NCBI GenBank assembly: GCA_009823505.1
Contig: VZQC01002907.1
Location: 428,049-492,048, forward strand
From: Rhizomys pruinosus
Taxonomy: Eukaryota > Chordata > Mammalia > Rodentia > Spalacidae
Direction: 5' to 3'
Length of the DNA stretch: 64,000 bases
The notes under the pieces are model-generated. The model had not been told where the DNA came from and made no database searches. It saw only the letters and a list, made by a program, of their open reading frames with translations. Made by a program: the position numbers and the translations under genes. Position 1 is the first letter of the stretch; every line of letters starts with the position of its first letter. Below are positions 1 through 13,000 of the stretch, piece after piece.

Positions 1-91
1 TAAAACGATTTTTTTCTAGTTGATAATGATTTTTTTTTTAACCTTTGTACAGAAAGACTGGCTAGTGTTATAAAGAAAATACTGTAAGCCA

Positions 92-312
92 GGGGCTGGA
101 GAGATGGCCTAGTGGTTAAAAGCATCAACTGCTCTCGTAGAGGATCCGGGTTTGATCCCCAGTACCCACATGGCGGCTGAGAACTGTCTTTAACTCCATT
201 TCCAGGGGAATCCGATGCCCTCTTCTGACCTCCACAACAATGCACGACACGGGTGCACAAACCTATATGCAGACAGTACACTCATATACATAAAAAAATT
301 AAATTAAATTAA
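92..312 (+). mobile_element. B2 SINE with target-site duplication
   Basis: Starts GGGGCTGGAGAGATGGCC (tRNA-like A box) and runs through the CACATGGCGGCTGAGAA core to an A-rich tail. A perfect 20-bp target-site duplication, AAAGAAAATACTGTAAGCCA, lies at 72-91 and 313-332, so the insertion limits are exact. Confidence 0.93.
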
Positions 313-332
313 AAAGAAAATACTGTAAGCCA

Positions 333-803
333 AAAACTTTTAGTCTGATGTCTTGTAAAATAGATTATTTTTCTCAAATATTTCCAGAGCACTTGCAGAT
401 AATCTACTTAAAATATTCCAGATCTTGTACTTTAATAGAATTAATTCTTGTTTAATCTTACTAATTTTTTAGAACTATAGTTCAGTGTTTTGAATTATAG
501 TTCATTGTTTTATATTTTCTACTTCAGTCAGTTTTTATAATTCATACACTTATAAAAATTGGTGTTGCTTCAAAATAGTCAAGATCATAAGAAAACCTGT
601 ACAAAATCAATAGAATAGGAAGAATAGTTGTGATATGCCAGCTATACTTTGTGGAATTATATCCTACCAAAACATTTTTTTAACTTGGCAGAACTGGGGA
701 GGGTAGAACATTTCTTTATGTTAACTATGCCCTGTTATCATTGTACATTTGGTTATTTTATTTTCAAAGTACTGTTTTTCATGTGTGTTTGTTTTCTGTT
801 TAG
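333..803. other. Intron sequence without recognisable repeats
   Basis: AT-rich WNK1 intron leading to the acceptor at 803. Nothing beyond the polypyrimidine tract is recognised. Confidence 0.7.
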
Positions 804-1061
804 CCTCGTCGTGGCCGTAGCATGTCGGTTTGTGTTCCCCATCTTTCTGCTGTTCCCTCTCTATCCTGCATCTCTCCCAGTGCTCCTTCCACCCCACCAC
901 CAGTGCTGTCTGCACCTCTTTATCCTTCCTTCCTTCGGACTGCCCCTGAGGAAACTTTTGCCGAAAAACTCTCTAAAGCATTGGAGAGTGTCCTGCCTAT
1001 GCACTCTGCCTCTCAGCGCAAGCATCGACGCTCCAGCCTGCCTTCCCTCTTTGTCAGTACT
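804..1061 (+). CDS. WNK1: WNK1 exon upstream of HSN2 (probably alternative exon 8b)
   Basis: An 86-codon phase 0/0 exon. It begins [20 protein letters not shown] after the acceptor TTCTGTTTAG and ends SLPSLFVST before GTATGT. It is rich in Ser and Pro, with a short helix-prone stretch ([16 protein letters not shown]) that resembles motifs repeated in WNK tails. In mammals this exon is reported to be included mainly with the HSN2 exon. Its frame runs directly into the exon at 3232. The shorter open frames on either strand here are shadows. Confidence 0.92.
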
Positions 1062-4000
1062 GTATGTAATCATAAACTTCCTGGCAAATGAAAGACTATT
1101 ACCAATGAATACATCCAGGCATGAAGAATAAAGAACAAAACTAAACTATTAACTTGGTTATATATTACCCTTTTAAGATAACAGCCATTCCTTAGGAAAT
1201 ATTTTTATAACGAGACTTTAAATGGGAAGAAAAAGCAAGGAGGCAATGAGAGAGAATGCTTAGAATATCCTTGGCACACACCGGTATAGCTTCTGTTATA
1301 TTTTCCTATGTCCCACTGATGTAAAGTTTTTTCATTTCATATCAGCGAAAAGTATGTGTATTATTTAATAATTGTAAACTAATGATTGGCTTAATCAAAA
1401 GCAAATTTTACCAAATATTACCCAGTTTTCTCTTCAGTAAGAGAATAACGAGCCTTTTTTTAAAAAGAAAAAAAATTATAGTTTAGAATAGAAGAATAAT
1501 TGATGGGTAAAAGTTTAATTTCTTAAACAAAATTTGAATAAAAGTTGGTTTTAATTCAGACATTTGAATGAAGTGATGTGCTAACAAGCTAAAAGACTAA
1601 ATGTTCCCTTAATGGGAAATATTTTTTTCTTAAGTTGAATAGAATGGAGCATAGACGCCAATGAATATATTAGATACTAATTGTTCCCTAATGGGAAGTA
1701 TTTTTTTTCTTAGATTGAATAGGATGGGGCATAGACTCAAATATATTAGGTACATACATAACACATTACTTGGCTACATTAGTGTCTGTGAAAGATCTAA
1801 GTTCTCAAAATTATTTCAAGTGCTGTGGGACCTTGCTACTGCTTTCCCAAATAGAGAATATACTTAATATTCAGAAGCAGTGACACCAGAATCTTCAGAT
1901 TTTTACTTCCAAACGATTTACTATACAATACTTAGGTTTTAGGACACAACTTTTAAATAAGCAATAAATGTGAGCATTCTAATTTGCTAAAAAAAAAAAA
2001 AAAAATACTCTTAGCAGTCTGAGGAAATGGCTCAGTGAGTGAGGTATTTGCTGTGTAAGCATGGAGACCTGAGTGAATGTCCCCAGAACCCACATGAAAC
2101 TGGGCATGGGGGGCATGGTAGGGCAAAATAACCAAACACTGTAATCCCAGTGTTTCTATGGTGAGATGGGATGTGGTAGCAGGAGAATTCCCCAAAGCTC
2201 ATGGGCCCACTGGCCTGTTGAACACAGCAGCAAGCAACAAAGAGACCCATGTGAAACAAGGTGGAGGGCAAGGACTGAGACCTGAAGTCCTTTCACTGAC
2301 ACCTACTTTTTTTTGTGGTGCTAAGAATTGAACCTGGGCCCTAGCATATGTTAGGCCAGCATTCTATGATTGTGAACTATTATATGTATTGAATTTGGCA
2401 AGCTAGGATTCTAAACTTTGTCTTAAATTCTGAAAATTAAAGGTGCTATTAAATCAAGGAAACTGTTTTATGTTACCCCCTTTCGTCTGATTTGGATACT
2501 CTAAGAATCAGAAAATTCATGATGTTCAACTCTTACCAAATCACTTTTGTGATTATTGTTATCTATAACATGTTTTATATAGTAAAACTATTAAGTGTAG
2601 TTTTAATAGAGTAAGGCAAGGCATTTATCCTTTTGTTGTCTTTTTGGATATGAGATAGCCTAGTCTGGCCTTGTACTTACAAATCCTCCTGCCTTAGCCT
2701 CTTAAGTTTAGCATTATAAGCATGCACCATCACACCCAACATTTTCTTTTTTTACTGTCTATTGTAAATCTCTTCCAATTTCTATTATTACAAATTTCTT
2801 CTGATCATCTATTAGTTACTGAAAATAACACTGAAGCACAGCACAGGATAGTAGGAATATAAAAGGCTTAGTGCAGTAGCTTAAACTGAAGTGTGTATGA
2901 GAAAATTTTTAAGTCTTGAGAATGAACATATTTATTGTGCGTAAAATAGAATAATCATTTAGGAAGTGCAATTCATTCATTTGCTTTGAGAGATCAAGTT
3001 CATGGGAAAGCAGCTCTTTTTTTCATGCAAGGATTCCCACAGATTGACTTTTTAGGTCCTGGATGTATTTAATGGATTTTTTTACTATACATGTAATTTT
3101 AAAAAAACATTGTTGTTGATTTAAAATTTGGTATAGCCAGTTCATGGGGTTACACAGAACTATCCAGTTATGCATGTCTGATGTAATTTCACATGTTGAA
3201 TGAATTACTTGTTTTATTCATGTTGATACAGCCTCAGTCCGTGGCGCATCCGTGTGGGGGGACCCCAACATACCCAGAATCACAGATATTTTTCCCAACT
3301 ATTCATGAACGTCCAGTTTCTTTTTCACCACCTCCCACCTGTCCACCGAAAGTAGCCATTTCCCAACGGCGTAAGAGCACGTCCTTCCTGGAAGCCCACA
3401 CTCGCCACTTCCAACCCCTGCTGAGGACTATTGGCCAAAATCTTCCACCTGGTGGCAGCCCAACTAACTGGACACCAGAGGCTGTAGTTATGTTGGGTAC
3501 TCCAGCCAGCAGAGTAACTAGAGAGCTATGCGAGATGCAGGTCCATCCTGTCTTTGAGCCAATTCAAATTTACAGTGACTATAGACCTGGACTGGTACTG
3601 GCAGAAGAAGCTCACTATTTTATTCCTCAGGAAGCAGTGTATCTAGCTGGGGTGCATTACCAGACCCAAGTGACAGGACAGTATGAGGGCATTTCATACA
3701 ACTCACCAGTACTGTCAAGTCCTATGAAACAGGTACCTGAACAGAAGCCAGTGCCAGGGGGCCCTACCTCAAGTTCTGTTTTTGAATTTCCATCTGGACA
3801 GGCTTTCCTGGTAGGACACCTACAGAATTTAAGATTAGATTCTGGGCCAAGTCCAGCATCTCCCCTTTCTGCTCCTAACAGTACAGATACTACACATTTG
3901 AAATTTCACCCTGTCTTTATTCCTCATTCTGCACCAGCTGTGTTAACTCATAGCAATGAGAACAGAAGCAACTGTGTATTTGAATTTCATGCTCAAACAC

Positions 4001-7000
4001 CAAGCTCCTCTTCAATAGAAGGAGGTGGGATTTTACCTCAACGTGTTTACCGAAATCGACAGGTTGCAGTGGACTCAAATCAGGAAGAACTGCCTTCTCA
4101 GTCAGTTGGATTACATTACCATCTGCAGCCTGTGACTGAAGAGCAGCGTAATAACCATGTCCCAGAATTGACCGTTTCTGTGGTAGAGCCTGTCGGACAG
4201 AACTGGCCAATAGGAAGCCCAGAATATTCCAGTGATTCTTCTCAAATCACTTCTTCAGATCTCAGTGATTTTCAGTCACCTCCCCCTACAGGGGGAACAG
4301 CTGCACCTTTTGGCTCTGACGTCTCATTGCCCTTTATTCGCCTGCCTCAGACAGTGTTACAAGAATCCCCATTTTTCTTCTGTTTCCCCCAAGGAACCAC
4401 ATCTCAGCAGATCTTATCTGCCTCATTTTCTTCAGGAGGATCTACACTCCATCCACAGGTTATAGGAAAACTTCCACAATTCTTTTAAGCTACCCTGTTT
4501 ATGGACCAGTGCATTAAGTTTTCTATCTTGTATTACGCTGAATCAGGGATTTATGAGGAATTATTGTTTAATTTCCTTTATGGTTATAAACTACTGTACT
4601 TAGGAGCAAACTAAGCAGAAGCGACATGGTTTGCTGATGATTTTAGTCATCTGAGTCATTGATTATTATCTGTATGTGGAATTTTTAATTAGTAACAAAA
4701 ATGCAATTGTCTGATGTAAGGTTGACTCACCCTTGATGATTTAGTTATACTAAAATGGTTTCGTGTAATTCCTTCATCTAAATAAGTTCTTTAAAATTTA
4801 CAGAGGATAACTGTGAAGCAAAAATTAAAAATTAAACTTTGTTTAGAGTTACATTAAGAAACACAACTTTCATTAGTACAGAGAAGTTAAGATAGCAAAG
4901 GAAGTGTCTTGGAGTTTGGCTTAACAAATGAAGGGGTGATTTTGAAATGCTATCAATAAACTATTGTATTAAATGTCCAAATAGAATATTAAAAAAATTA
5001 AAGACTGAGTCTGATTTTAGTAACTACTAGAATCTAGTGGATAATGAGTGTATTGGGTTTTGCTTGTATTTAAGATACATATTGCAGGGTCAGGAATAGT
5101 ACATATCTAAGGCCTTGTTTTTCAAGAAACTTATGCAGATAGAGAAAGTGGAATTAGAGAAGTCAGTAATGATTATTTCACATATTATTTAGGTATATCA
5201 ATTACTTACAGTAGTATTAAGAAGCAAAAGGAACCTGAAACTTCAGGCCTTACATTAAGCTTCATGCCTTCAGATCCTATTATAGATAAAGCTTCAAAAA
5301 CAAAATAGATAATTTCAAATTCAGTGGAGTATTATATTATATATAATCTCCATATAAACTTTGAAGAAGAACTATATCACACTACCAAAAAAAGAGGCAG
5401 TAATATATTCATACTATATATGCATTTATTTCCTAACACCCATTTAGATTCCTCCAATCCATTCTTACTTAATTTAGACTTCTTGATAATGGAAGACACT
5501 AGGCAGAGTTTCTCAAATCTAGCACCATTGATATTTTAGGTTTGATAATTCTTTTTCTCTGAGTAGGACTCTTCTGTCCATTACAAAATTTTTAGCATAA
5601 CAGCAGCCATATCCCAAAGTTGTGACAACCAGAAATGACTAGTTATTTCCTCGTGTTACCTAATGCAACCATTGCTGTACCTTTTTAGGAATTAATTTTA
5701 ACAGACTTTTGATGTTTTGGATCAAAATGTGATACTATAAGAAATAGCAAAAAGAACCAAATGTGTGGTATCAAATGTCATTTTTCTTTGATTATTCGAA
5801 ATAAATGTTATATTAGTTATTCACCACATTTTTCCTGTAACAATTTATTATGAATCTGGCAATTCTAGCTAGCTAAAATTAGAGCCTAAGTTCAGTGATA
5901 GGTTATAACTGTCAAAGCTTTATAATCAGGGATGTTATATGAAATGTTCTATGATCCTTTTCTAAGGAAGAAACCCTAGAGATCCCTCCTGTACATAGTT
6001 TATGAAACTAATGTTTCATTTTGATCAAGCAAACTTCTCATGAGCTTAAGCAGTTATGGCAAAAACCTAACTATGTACAGGTACCTTCTCTAACTTGTGT
6101 TTGCTTTTTGCTTTAGGCACAGGGGCAGAGCCAGGGCCAGCCACCATCAAGTACCTTAGCAGGGGTTCCATCTTCCCAACCCACCCAACATCCTCAACAG
6201 GTGAGAATAATGCATTAATACATTTTATATTTTAGCAATGGCCAGAAGGACCATTTTACATCTTGTATGAACTAGATTTCTGATGCTAAGTTTTTGAGAA
6301 AGAAATAGCATAGCATGGGGCTGGAGAATGTGGCTCAGTGATTAAGAGCACTAGCTGTTCTTACAGAAGACCTTGGGTTTGAATCTCAGGACCCATATGG
6401 CAGCTAATAAATGTCTATAACTCTTTGTTCCAGGGGCTCCAGTGCCTTCCTCTGTCCTCCACAGGTGCACTTACACACATCCAGGCATAAAACTCATACG
6501 CATAAGAAATAAAGAAATAAATTTTTTTTTTTAAGAAATAATATTTCAGCTAGGGGTGGTGGCACATGCCTTTAATCCTAGCACTTGGGAAGCAGAGGCA
6601 GGCGGATCTTTGTGAGTTCAAGGCCAACCAGGTCTACAGAGTGAGTTCTAGGACAGCTGGGGCTACAGGGAGACCCTGTCTCAAAAAAAGACCCAAAAAA
6701 TAAAATAATACTTCTGTGTTTAGCATTTTAGGAATTCTTAATTTTAGTTAATATACTGGTGAATAATTTAGTAACATATGTTAAAATTTAAAAGAATCAT
6801 TGTTACATATTTGCCTTAAATGATTCACTGCATAATGTAAACAATACAAAGGAGTATCAGTTTGTTTCTACTTATGTTTATGACTTGTCCATAAAGGCAC
6901 AACCCCCCCCCCCCCCCGCTATGGTGCTTCCCTCAAATACTGAACTCATTCTTAGTTGCTAAGAGTATGTGGAGGGGCTGGAGAGATGGCTCAGCAGTTA

Positions 7001-10000
7001 AGAGCACCGACTGCTCTTGCAGAGGACCCAGGTTCGATTCCCAGCACTCACATGGTGGCTAAGAACCGTCTTTAACTCTAGTTCCAGGGGAATCCCACAC
7101 CCTCTTCTGACCTCTGTGCATTGCACGACATGAATGTACTAACCTGCATGCAGACAGTACACTCATACACATAAAAAATAATAAATAAAAATTTAAAAGA
7201 TTAGTAAAACTGCTAATCTTGACAGTAAATATCTATGGTTCATCAGTGCTATTGCTTAATAATATTGAGCTGAGCCGGGCGTGGTGGCACACGCCTTTAA
7301 TCCTAGCACTTGGGAGGGAGAGGCAGGGGGATCTTTGTGAGTTCAAGGCCAGCCTGGTCTACAGAGAGAGTTCCAGGACAGCTGGGGCTACAGGGAGACC
7401 CTGTCTCGAAAAGACCAAAAAAAATAAAATAAAATAAAAAAAAAATAGTATTGGGCTGATACCCGAGCATGGTGGCACATGCCTTTAAATCCTAGCACTT
7501 GGGAGGCAGAGGCAGGTGGCTCTGCGAGTTCAAGGCCAGCCTGATCTACATAGTGAACTCCAAGCCAGCCGGGACTAAGGGAGACCCTGCCTCAAAAAGA
7601 CAAACAACAACAAAAAGATAGTATTGATCTGAAAGATACTTTTTTGATAACTTAATAGTTATTTCAAGCAAAATTTATACCCATTAATTTAATATAGTAT
7701 GATAAAATATAATATAAAATCTTGATAAAGAACTGTTTCCGTAGTAATTCCCCCAACTAATTTTTTCAACCATGACATTATGAAGTGGCTTCTGCTTGCC
7801 TTTTTTTTGTCTTTTTGAGACAGGGTCTCACTGCAGCCCCAGTTGGCCTGGAACTCGCTCTGTAGTCCAGGCTGGCCTGGAACTCACAGAGATCTGCCTG
7901 CCTCTGCCCCCCTGAGTGCTAGGATTAAAGGCGTGCGCCACAAAGCCTGGCAGAAAATAACCTTTTTTTTATTAGAGCATGTGACCTTATAGTCATTTGA
8001 TCCTAATTCAGATTAGGTGTTCCTAATCACAGGTTTATCAAGATGTTCAGCAAACAAAGTATACGTGCAACCCTGGCTAACTCAGTTGAATCCTTCCCTG
8101 GGACCCAGATAAAAGTGGGAGGAGAGAACTGACTTTGTAAAATTGTCCCCTGGTCTTATCATGAAATCTTTTTGCTAAGGATTTTATGATTTGTGTTGCT
8201 CCTAACTTTTCTTCCAAACAAGTACATGAATTTTATGTATGCTTACGTTTAAATTTAAGTACTCCCCCCCCCCCCCCCTCACACTTCAACAAATTTTATT
8301 CTCTTCACCCCTTTTGGTAATCAGACTGCATGTAATATGAAGCTGGGAAGTGGCAAAAATGCTGTGATGAGCACCATTCTTTTCCAGTTATTTCTTTTGT
8401 TGTTAGATCTCATGATGTACCCCAAGCTGGCCTTGAACTCTCAATCCTCCTTCCTTTGCCTCTCAAATGTGAGAATTACTAGCATGAGCCACAGTAACTG
8501 GTGGTGTCTTGAGGCACAGGAGAAAATTTGCTAATCTTTCAACATAGGCCAACACCAATAAATGAACATTTTTGAGTATGTGTTCTATTGTTCTTTTTTC
8601 TTCTTCAAAGGAATTTGTTGACTGTCTTACATATACATGTATGTTTACATTCATATATAACTGTAAATATTACCAAATGAAAAAAAAAAGACAAAATAAC
8701 CATTGATTTCAACACTGGAAAAGTATATGGAAAAGTAGCATAATACAAAAAGACGTTAGGTTAAAGTCATTGTGGCTGAGTATGGTGGTGTATACCTGTT
8801 TTTTATTTTTTATTTATTTTTTTATTTATGTGTATGAATGTACTGTCTTCATGCAGGTCTGTGCACCCCTGTTGTGCAATGCCGCAGAGGTCAGAGGAGG
8901 GTCTCGGATTCCCCTGGAACTGGAGTTCTCCTGGAATTGGAGTTACAGACGGTTCTTAGCCACCATGTGGGTGCTGGGGATCGAACCCGGGTCCTCTGCA
9001 AGAGCGGTTGGGGCTCTTAACCAATAGGCCATCTCTCAGCCCCCATGTGGTGTATACCTATTATCTTAGCCTTTAGAAAGCTGAAGGCAGGAGAATCATG
9101 AGATCACAATGCTTTCTTAAGAAAAATGTAGCTCATGAGGGCCCTCCACCTCTCCTTAGAGTATAAAATAAAACAAGTACAACTGAAAACAGACTGTCAG
9201 CATAGTAGAGAAAACTTCATGTGGAACTCAGTAATAGACAAACACAACTTTTGGATACCTATGGCATACCTTTATTTTGGAAAAATCCTAGATTCTAGAA
9301 TCTTGGACTTCTAGTAGCTGATGGTTGCTGGAGGGGAGAGAGATCATTTTCTTAAGTGTAGTAGCCTCTGAAAGATAGCCCATGCTAGCTCCAACATGTG
9401 CTAATGCAGGCAAACCTAATCAAACTCAGTGAGTCACACACAAAAAGACATAAGGTAGAAGCGAGGTTTATTGGGATTTCAGCAAAAGGGAGGAGCAAGG
9501 CAGAGTAGTAATGAAAAATGACTAAAATTAGTGTGTAAATTAGTATGTAAATTAGTATGTAAATCTGTGGAGCTGTCAGGGTACAGAATACATTTGAAAA
9601 AGCCACAAAAGAAAACCTCAATTGAGAAAAGAGTTAGGTAGTTTACTCCAGTTTTGGCAAAAATATGATTACCTACTGTGCCACAAAAAACTAACTTTTC
9701 TTTTGATGTTTTCATTTTAGATACTATTATACATGTTTTAAGTTAGAATCGTAGAATTGTAAGATCAGTTTATATAGGCAGTGTATCCAGTCTAGTATAT
9801 TTTACTTTATTCTAGAGTCATTTAGATACTAAAAAAACTAAAAATTACTAGAATTCGAGATTTTTTAGAATGGTGATATTTTTCCTAAAGTTATGCAGTA
9901 TTTGTTACTGGATTACACATGAATGCAGGGAAGGAATGAGCTTTTTAAAAGTATTGTATTAATATTGTTTTTAGATGTGATAATTGTTTCATATACCCTT

Positions 10001-13000
10001 TAGCCCCAACTACTTTAGGAAGCATATCCCTAGTTTTAATATAGTAAGGAAGAAAGTATACCTTAGCTGAAATTTAGTTGGTGTCGTTGTGTGTGTCCCC
10101 TGCCCACCAAGTTTTCCTCAAGAGTTTTAATGGAAGGCCCTGGAGAGGTGTCAGAGCAGTTGAGAACACCTACTGTTCTTCCAGGGGAATAAAATTCAGT
10201 TTCCACATTGGGAAACTTAATAATCACCTATAACTGTAGTTTTGGGGGAAACCACATTCTCTTTGGACCTCTTATAGGCACCCATACTTGGTATATACAT
10301 TCACATAGACACACATACACATAAATAAAGGTTAAGATTTTTAAAGAGTTATGATATCCTTATCTTAATGTTTATGGCTATAAAGAAGGTTATAAGAATT
10401 GTAAACATTTTCCCCATAGGAGCACATACAAAGTCCACATTTATTCTTATTTTGCTTGTTTGGCCTAAGGCTCATGTTCATTTCTCATCATGTAGCTGTG
10501 TGCAACATATTGTCTATAGTCAATAAAAGCTATTTGTTCTGGCTTCCATGAGGCAAGTCATTTCACGATGCCAGCCTCTTGTGCTAAGCCATACTGCTTG
10601 GCTGATATGTTGGGTTATTAGCCAGTGTGATTGACTAGAAATAGATCACACGTACCTTTATTTATCTGGGAGTACCATTTATCAAAAAAAAAAAAAGTAC
10701 TTTGCTGGGCGTGGTGGTGCACGCCTTTAATCCCAGCACTCAGGAGGCAGAGGCAGGTGGATCTCTGTGAGTTCAAGGCCAGCCTGGTCTACAGAGTGAG
10801 TTCCAGGCCAGCTGGGGCTAAAGGGAGACCCTGTCTCAACAAAACCAAAAACAAAACAGTACTTTAAGGTACAGCTGGCATCGATGCCTATCAGTTGTCT
10901 TAAGCAAAGAATAAGGGAATAAGTTCATGATGCTACCCATTTGTAACATTCGTGTAATACTTTTTTTTTATTTAATGTGTATGAATGTATTGTCTGCATG
11001 TAGGTCTGTGCACCCGTGTCATGCAATGCCGCAGAGGTCAGAAGAGGGTGTCTGATTCCCCTGGAACTGGAGTTACGGTTCTCAGGCACCATGTGGGTGC
11101 TGAGGAGCGAACCCAGGTCCTCTGCAAGAGCAGTCAGTGCTCTTAACCACTAGGCCATCTCTCCAGCTCCATTCTGTAATACTTTCAACATTCCCAGTGA
11201 AATAGTCTTACCTAAGAGTCAATCATTTTTGGACTGGGCATGGTAGGCTCTAAAGGAGTCTTAAGTAGTGTAATCGAATATGTAAATTTATATAAAACAA
11301 ATCAGAGTATTAGTTAACATTATGTATAGTGAATGAGGTACATTTACTCCAGTTCCAGGGATCCATAGCCCTCTTTTGGCCTCTTGCCATCACTGGACAT
11401 ATTGCGTACACTTTCATACACGCAGGCAAAAGTCATACACATAAAACATAAATTTTACTGAGCATGGTAGTGCACACCTTTAGACCCAGCACTGAAGCAG
11501 ATGAATATCTGTAAGATGGAGGGCAACTTGTTCTACATAGTTCCAAGTCAGCAGGGGCTACAGGGAGATCCCGTTTCATAAAACCAAATTAATAGGAGTA
11601 AGTGAATAAAATATTAAAAACATATCATATTTTATTTGTAGCAACAGGGAATGCAGCAGACAGCTCCTCCTCAACAGGCAGCACAATATTCACTCCCACA
11701 GACAGCATCTTCCAGTGAGGGCACTACTGCACAGCCAGTGAGTCAGCCTCCAGCTCCACAAAGCGTGCCTCAAGTCTCAGCTGGAAAACAGGTAAACTCT
11801 AATTACTGAAAAGATGCCACAAATGATATCCATGAATTTTTAAGTTGGTTGATATTGGTCTTACTGCAATCATGAAGTAAAAATCAGTCTCATACATACT
11901 GACAGCATGACAATCTGAAAATTAAACTTTGAGGTTTGTAGGTATAAAATAGTTAAAACTGTCAAAGCTAATGGGTTAAATGGAGATGATTTGGTAAAGA
12001 ACCTGTTACATTCTGTAGAAATGTGTCAGCTGTTTACAACTCTGTTTACAACTCTGCTTTATATCCTCCTTGATGCCTACTGAGTGAGGACTGGACTTGA
12101 ACTTTATTGACTCTCCTGAGTCAAACTTGTCACGGTATTAGCTTTTCATAACTGACAAATACCTAAGGGAAATATAGGGGAGGAATTTTTTTCTTTTTCC
12201 TTTTTGGTCTTTTTGAGACAGGGTCTCCCTGTAACCCAGCTGTCCTGGAACTCACTATGTAGACCAGGCTGGCCTTAAACTCAGATCCACCTGCTGCCTC
12301 AGCAGAATTATGTTATAGTGTCAAAGGTTTCTGTCCATTCATCGTTGGCTGGTTGTATTGTTTTTAGGCCTGTAGCAAGGCTAAAACATCATGGAAGAAA
12401 AGTTTGGCATAAGAAACTATTTACCCTGTGGGCTGCCAGGAAGAATAGACAGGGGCAAAGACCAAAACATGCCTTTGAAAGGCACTCCAACCCATTTCCA
12501 CTGTGTCCCCCACCCCCTTCATAAGTCCTCTACCTCTCAATAGCCTACTTAAATTATCAAACGCCTTACAATCTAGTTGTCTCTGGAAATTTCCCTAGGG
12601 ACACACCCAGGGGTGTGTTTTTACACATCTCCAACTTTATTCTCAGTCCAGTTAAAGTTCACAGCCAAAATTAACCATCACAAATTGGGTCTTTCGGGTC
12701 ATACCTGCAGTTCCAAACTCAGGAAGAGACAGGAAGTTCAAGACCAGCATGGGCTTCCTACCACTCCTCAATAAAAGATTAACCATCGTAGTCATGAAAA
12801 CTTTAGTGTATGGTTCGTTTTTTTTGTTTTGTTTTGTTTTTGTCTTGAGGAAAGTGGGTTGTGGTGGTGGTGGTTTTTAATGACTTGAAAAATATCCTAA
12901 AAAGGTATGTGTTCTGAATTACCTTTTATCAACTTCACCTATGGGTCATTTGTACATTTATGTGCATAGGATATCGTCAGTGTCATATCAGAACTAAAAT

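Noticed and set aside
92..170. tRNA-like sequence with A and B boxes (and at every B2 head)
   Set aside because: These are the tRNA-derived heads of B2 SINEs; they lack a complete cloverleaf and are followed by the B2 body.
649..1131. 160-codon plus-strand frame over the first WNK1 exon
   Set aside because: It overlaps the exon in another frame. The WNK1 frame ([14 protein letters not shown]) matches the known protein and has splice sites at both ends.
3193..4488. HSN2 as an independent intronless gene
   Set aside because: The recognised WNK1 protein continues from SLPSLFVST into [10 protein letters not shown] and from LHPQ into AQGQSQGQ. The start and stop of the stand-alone frame are in intron sequence.
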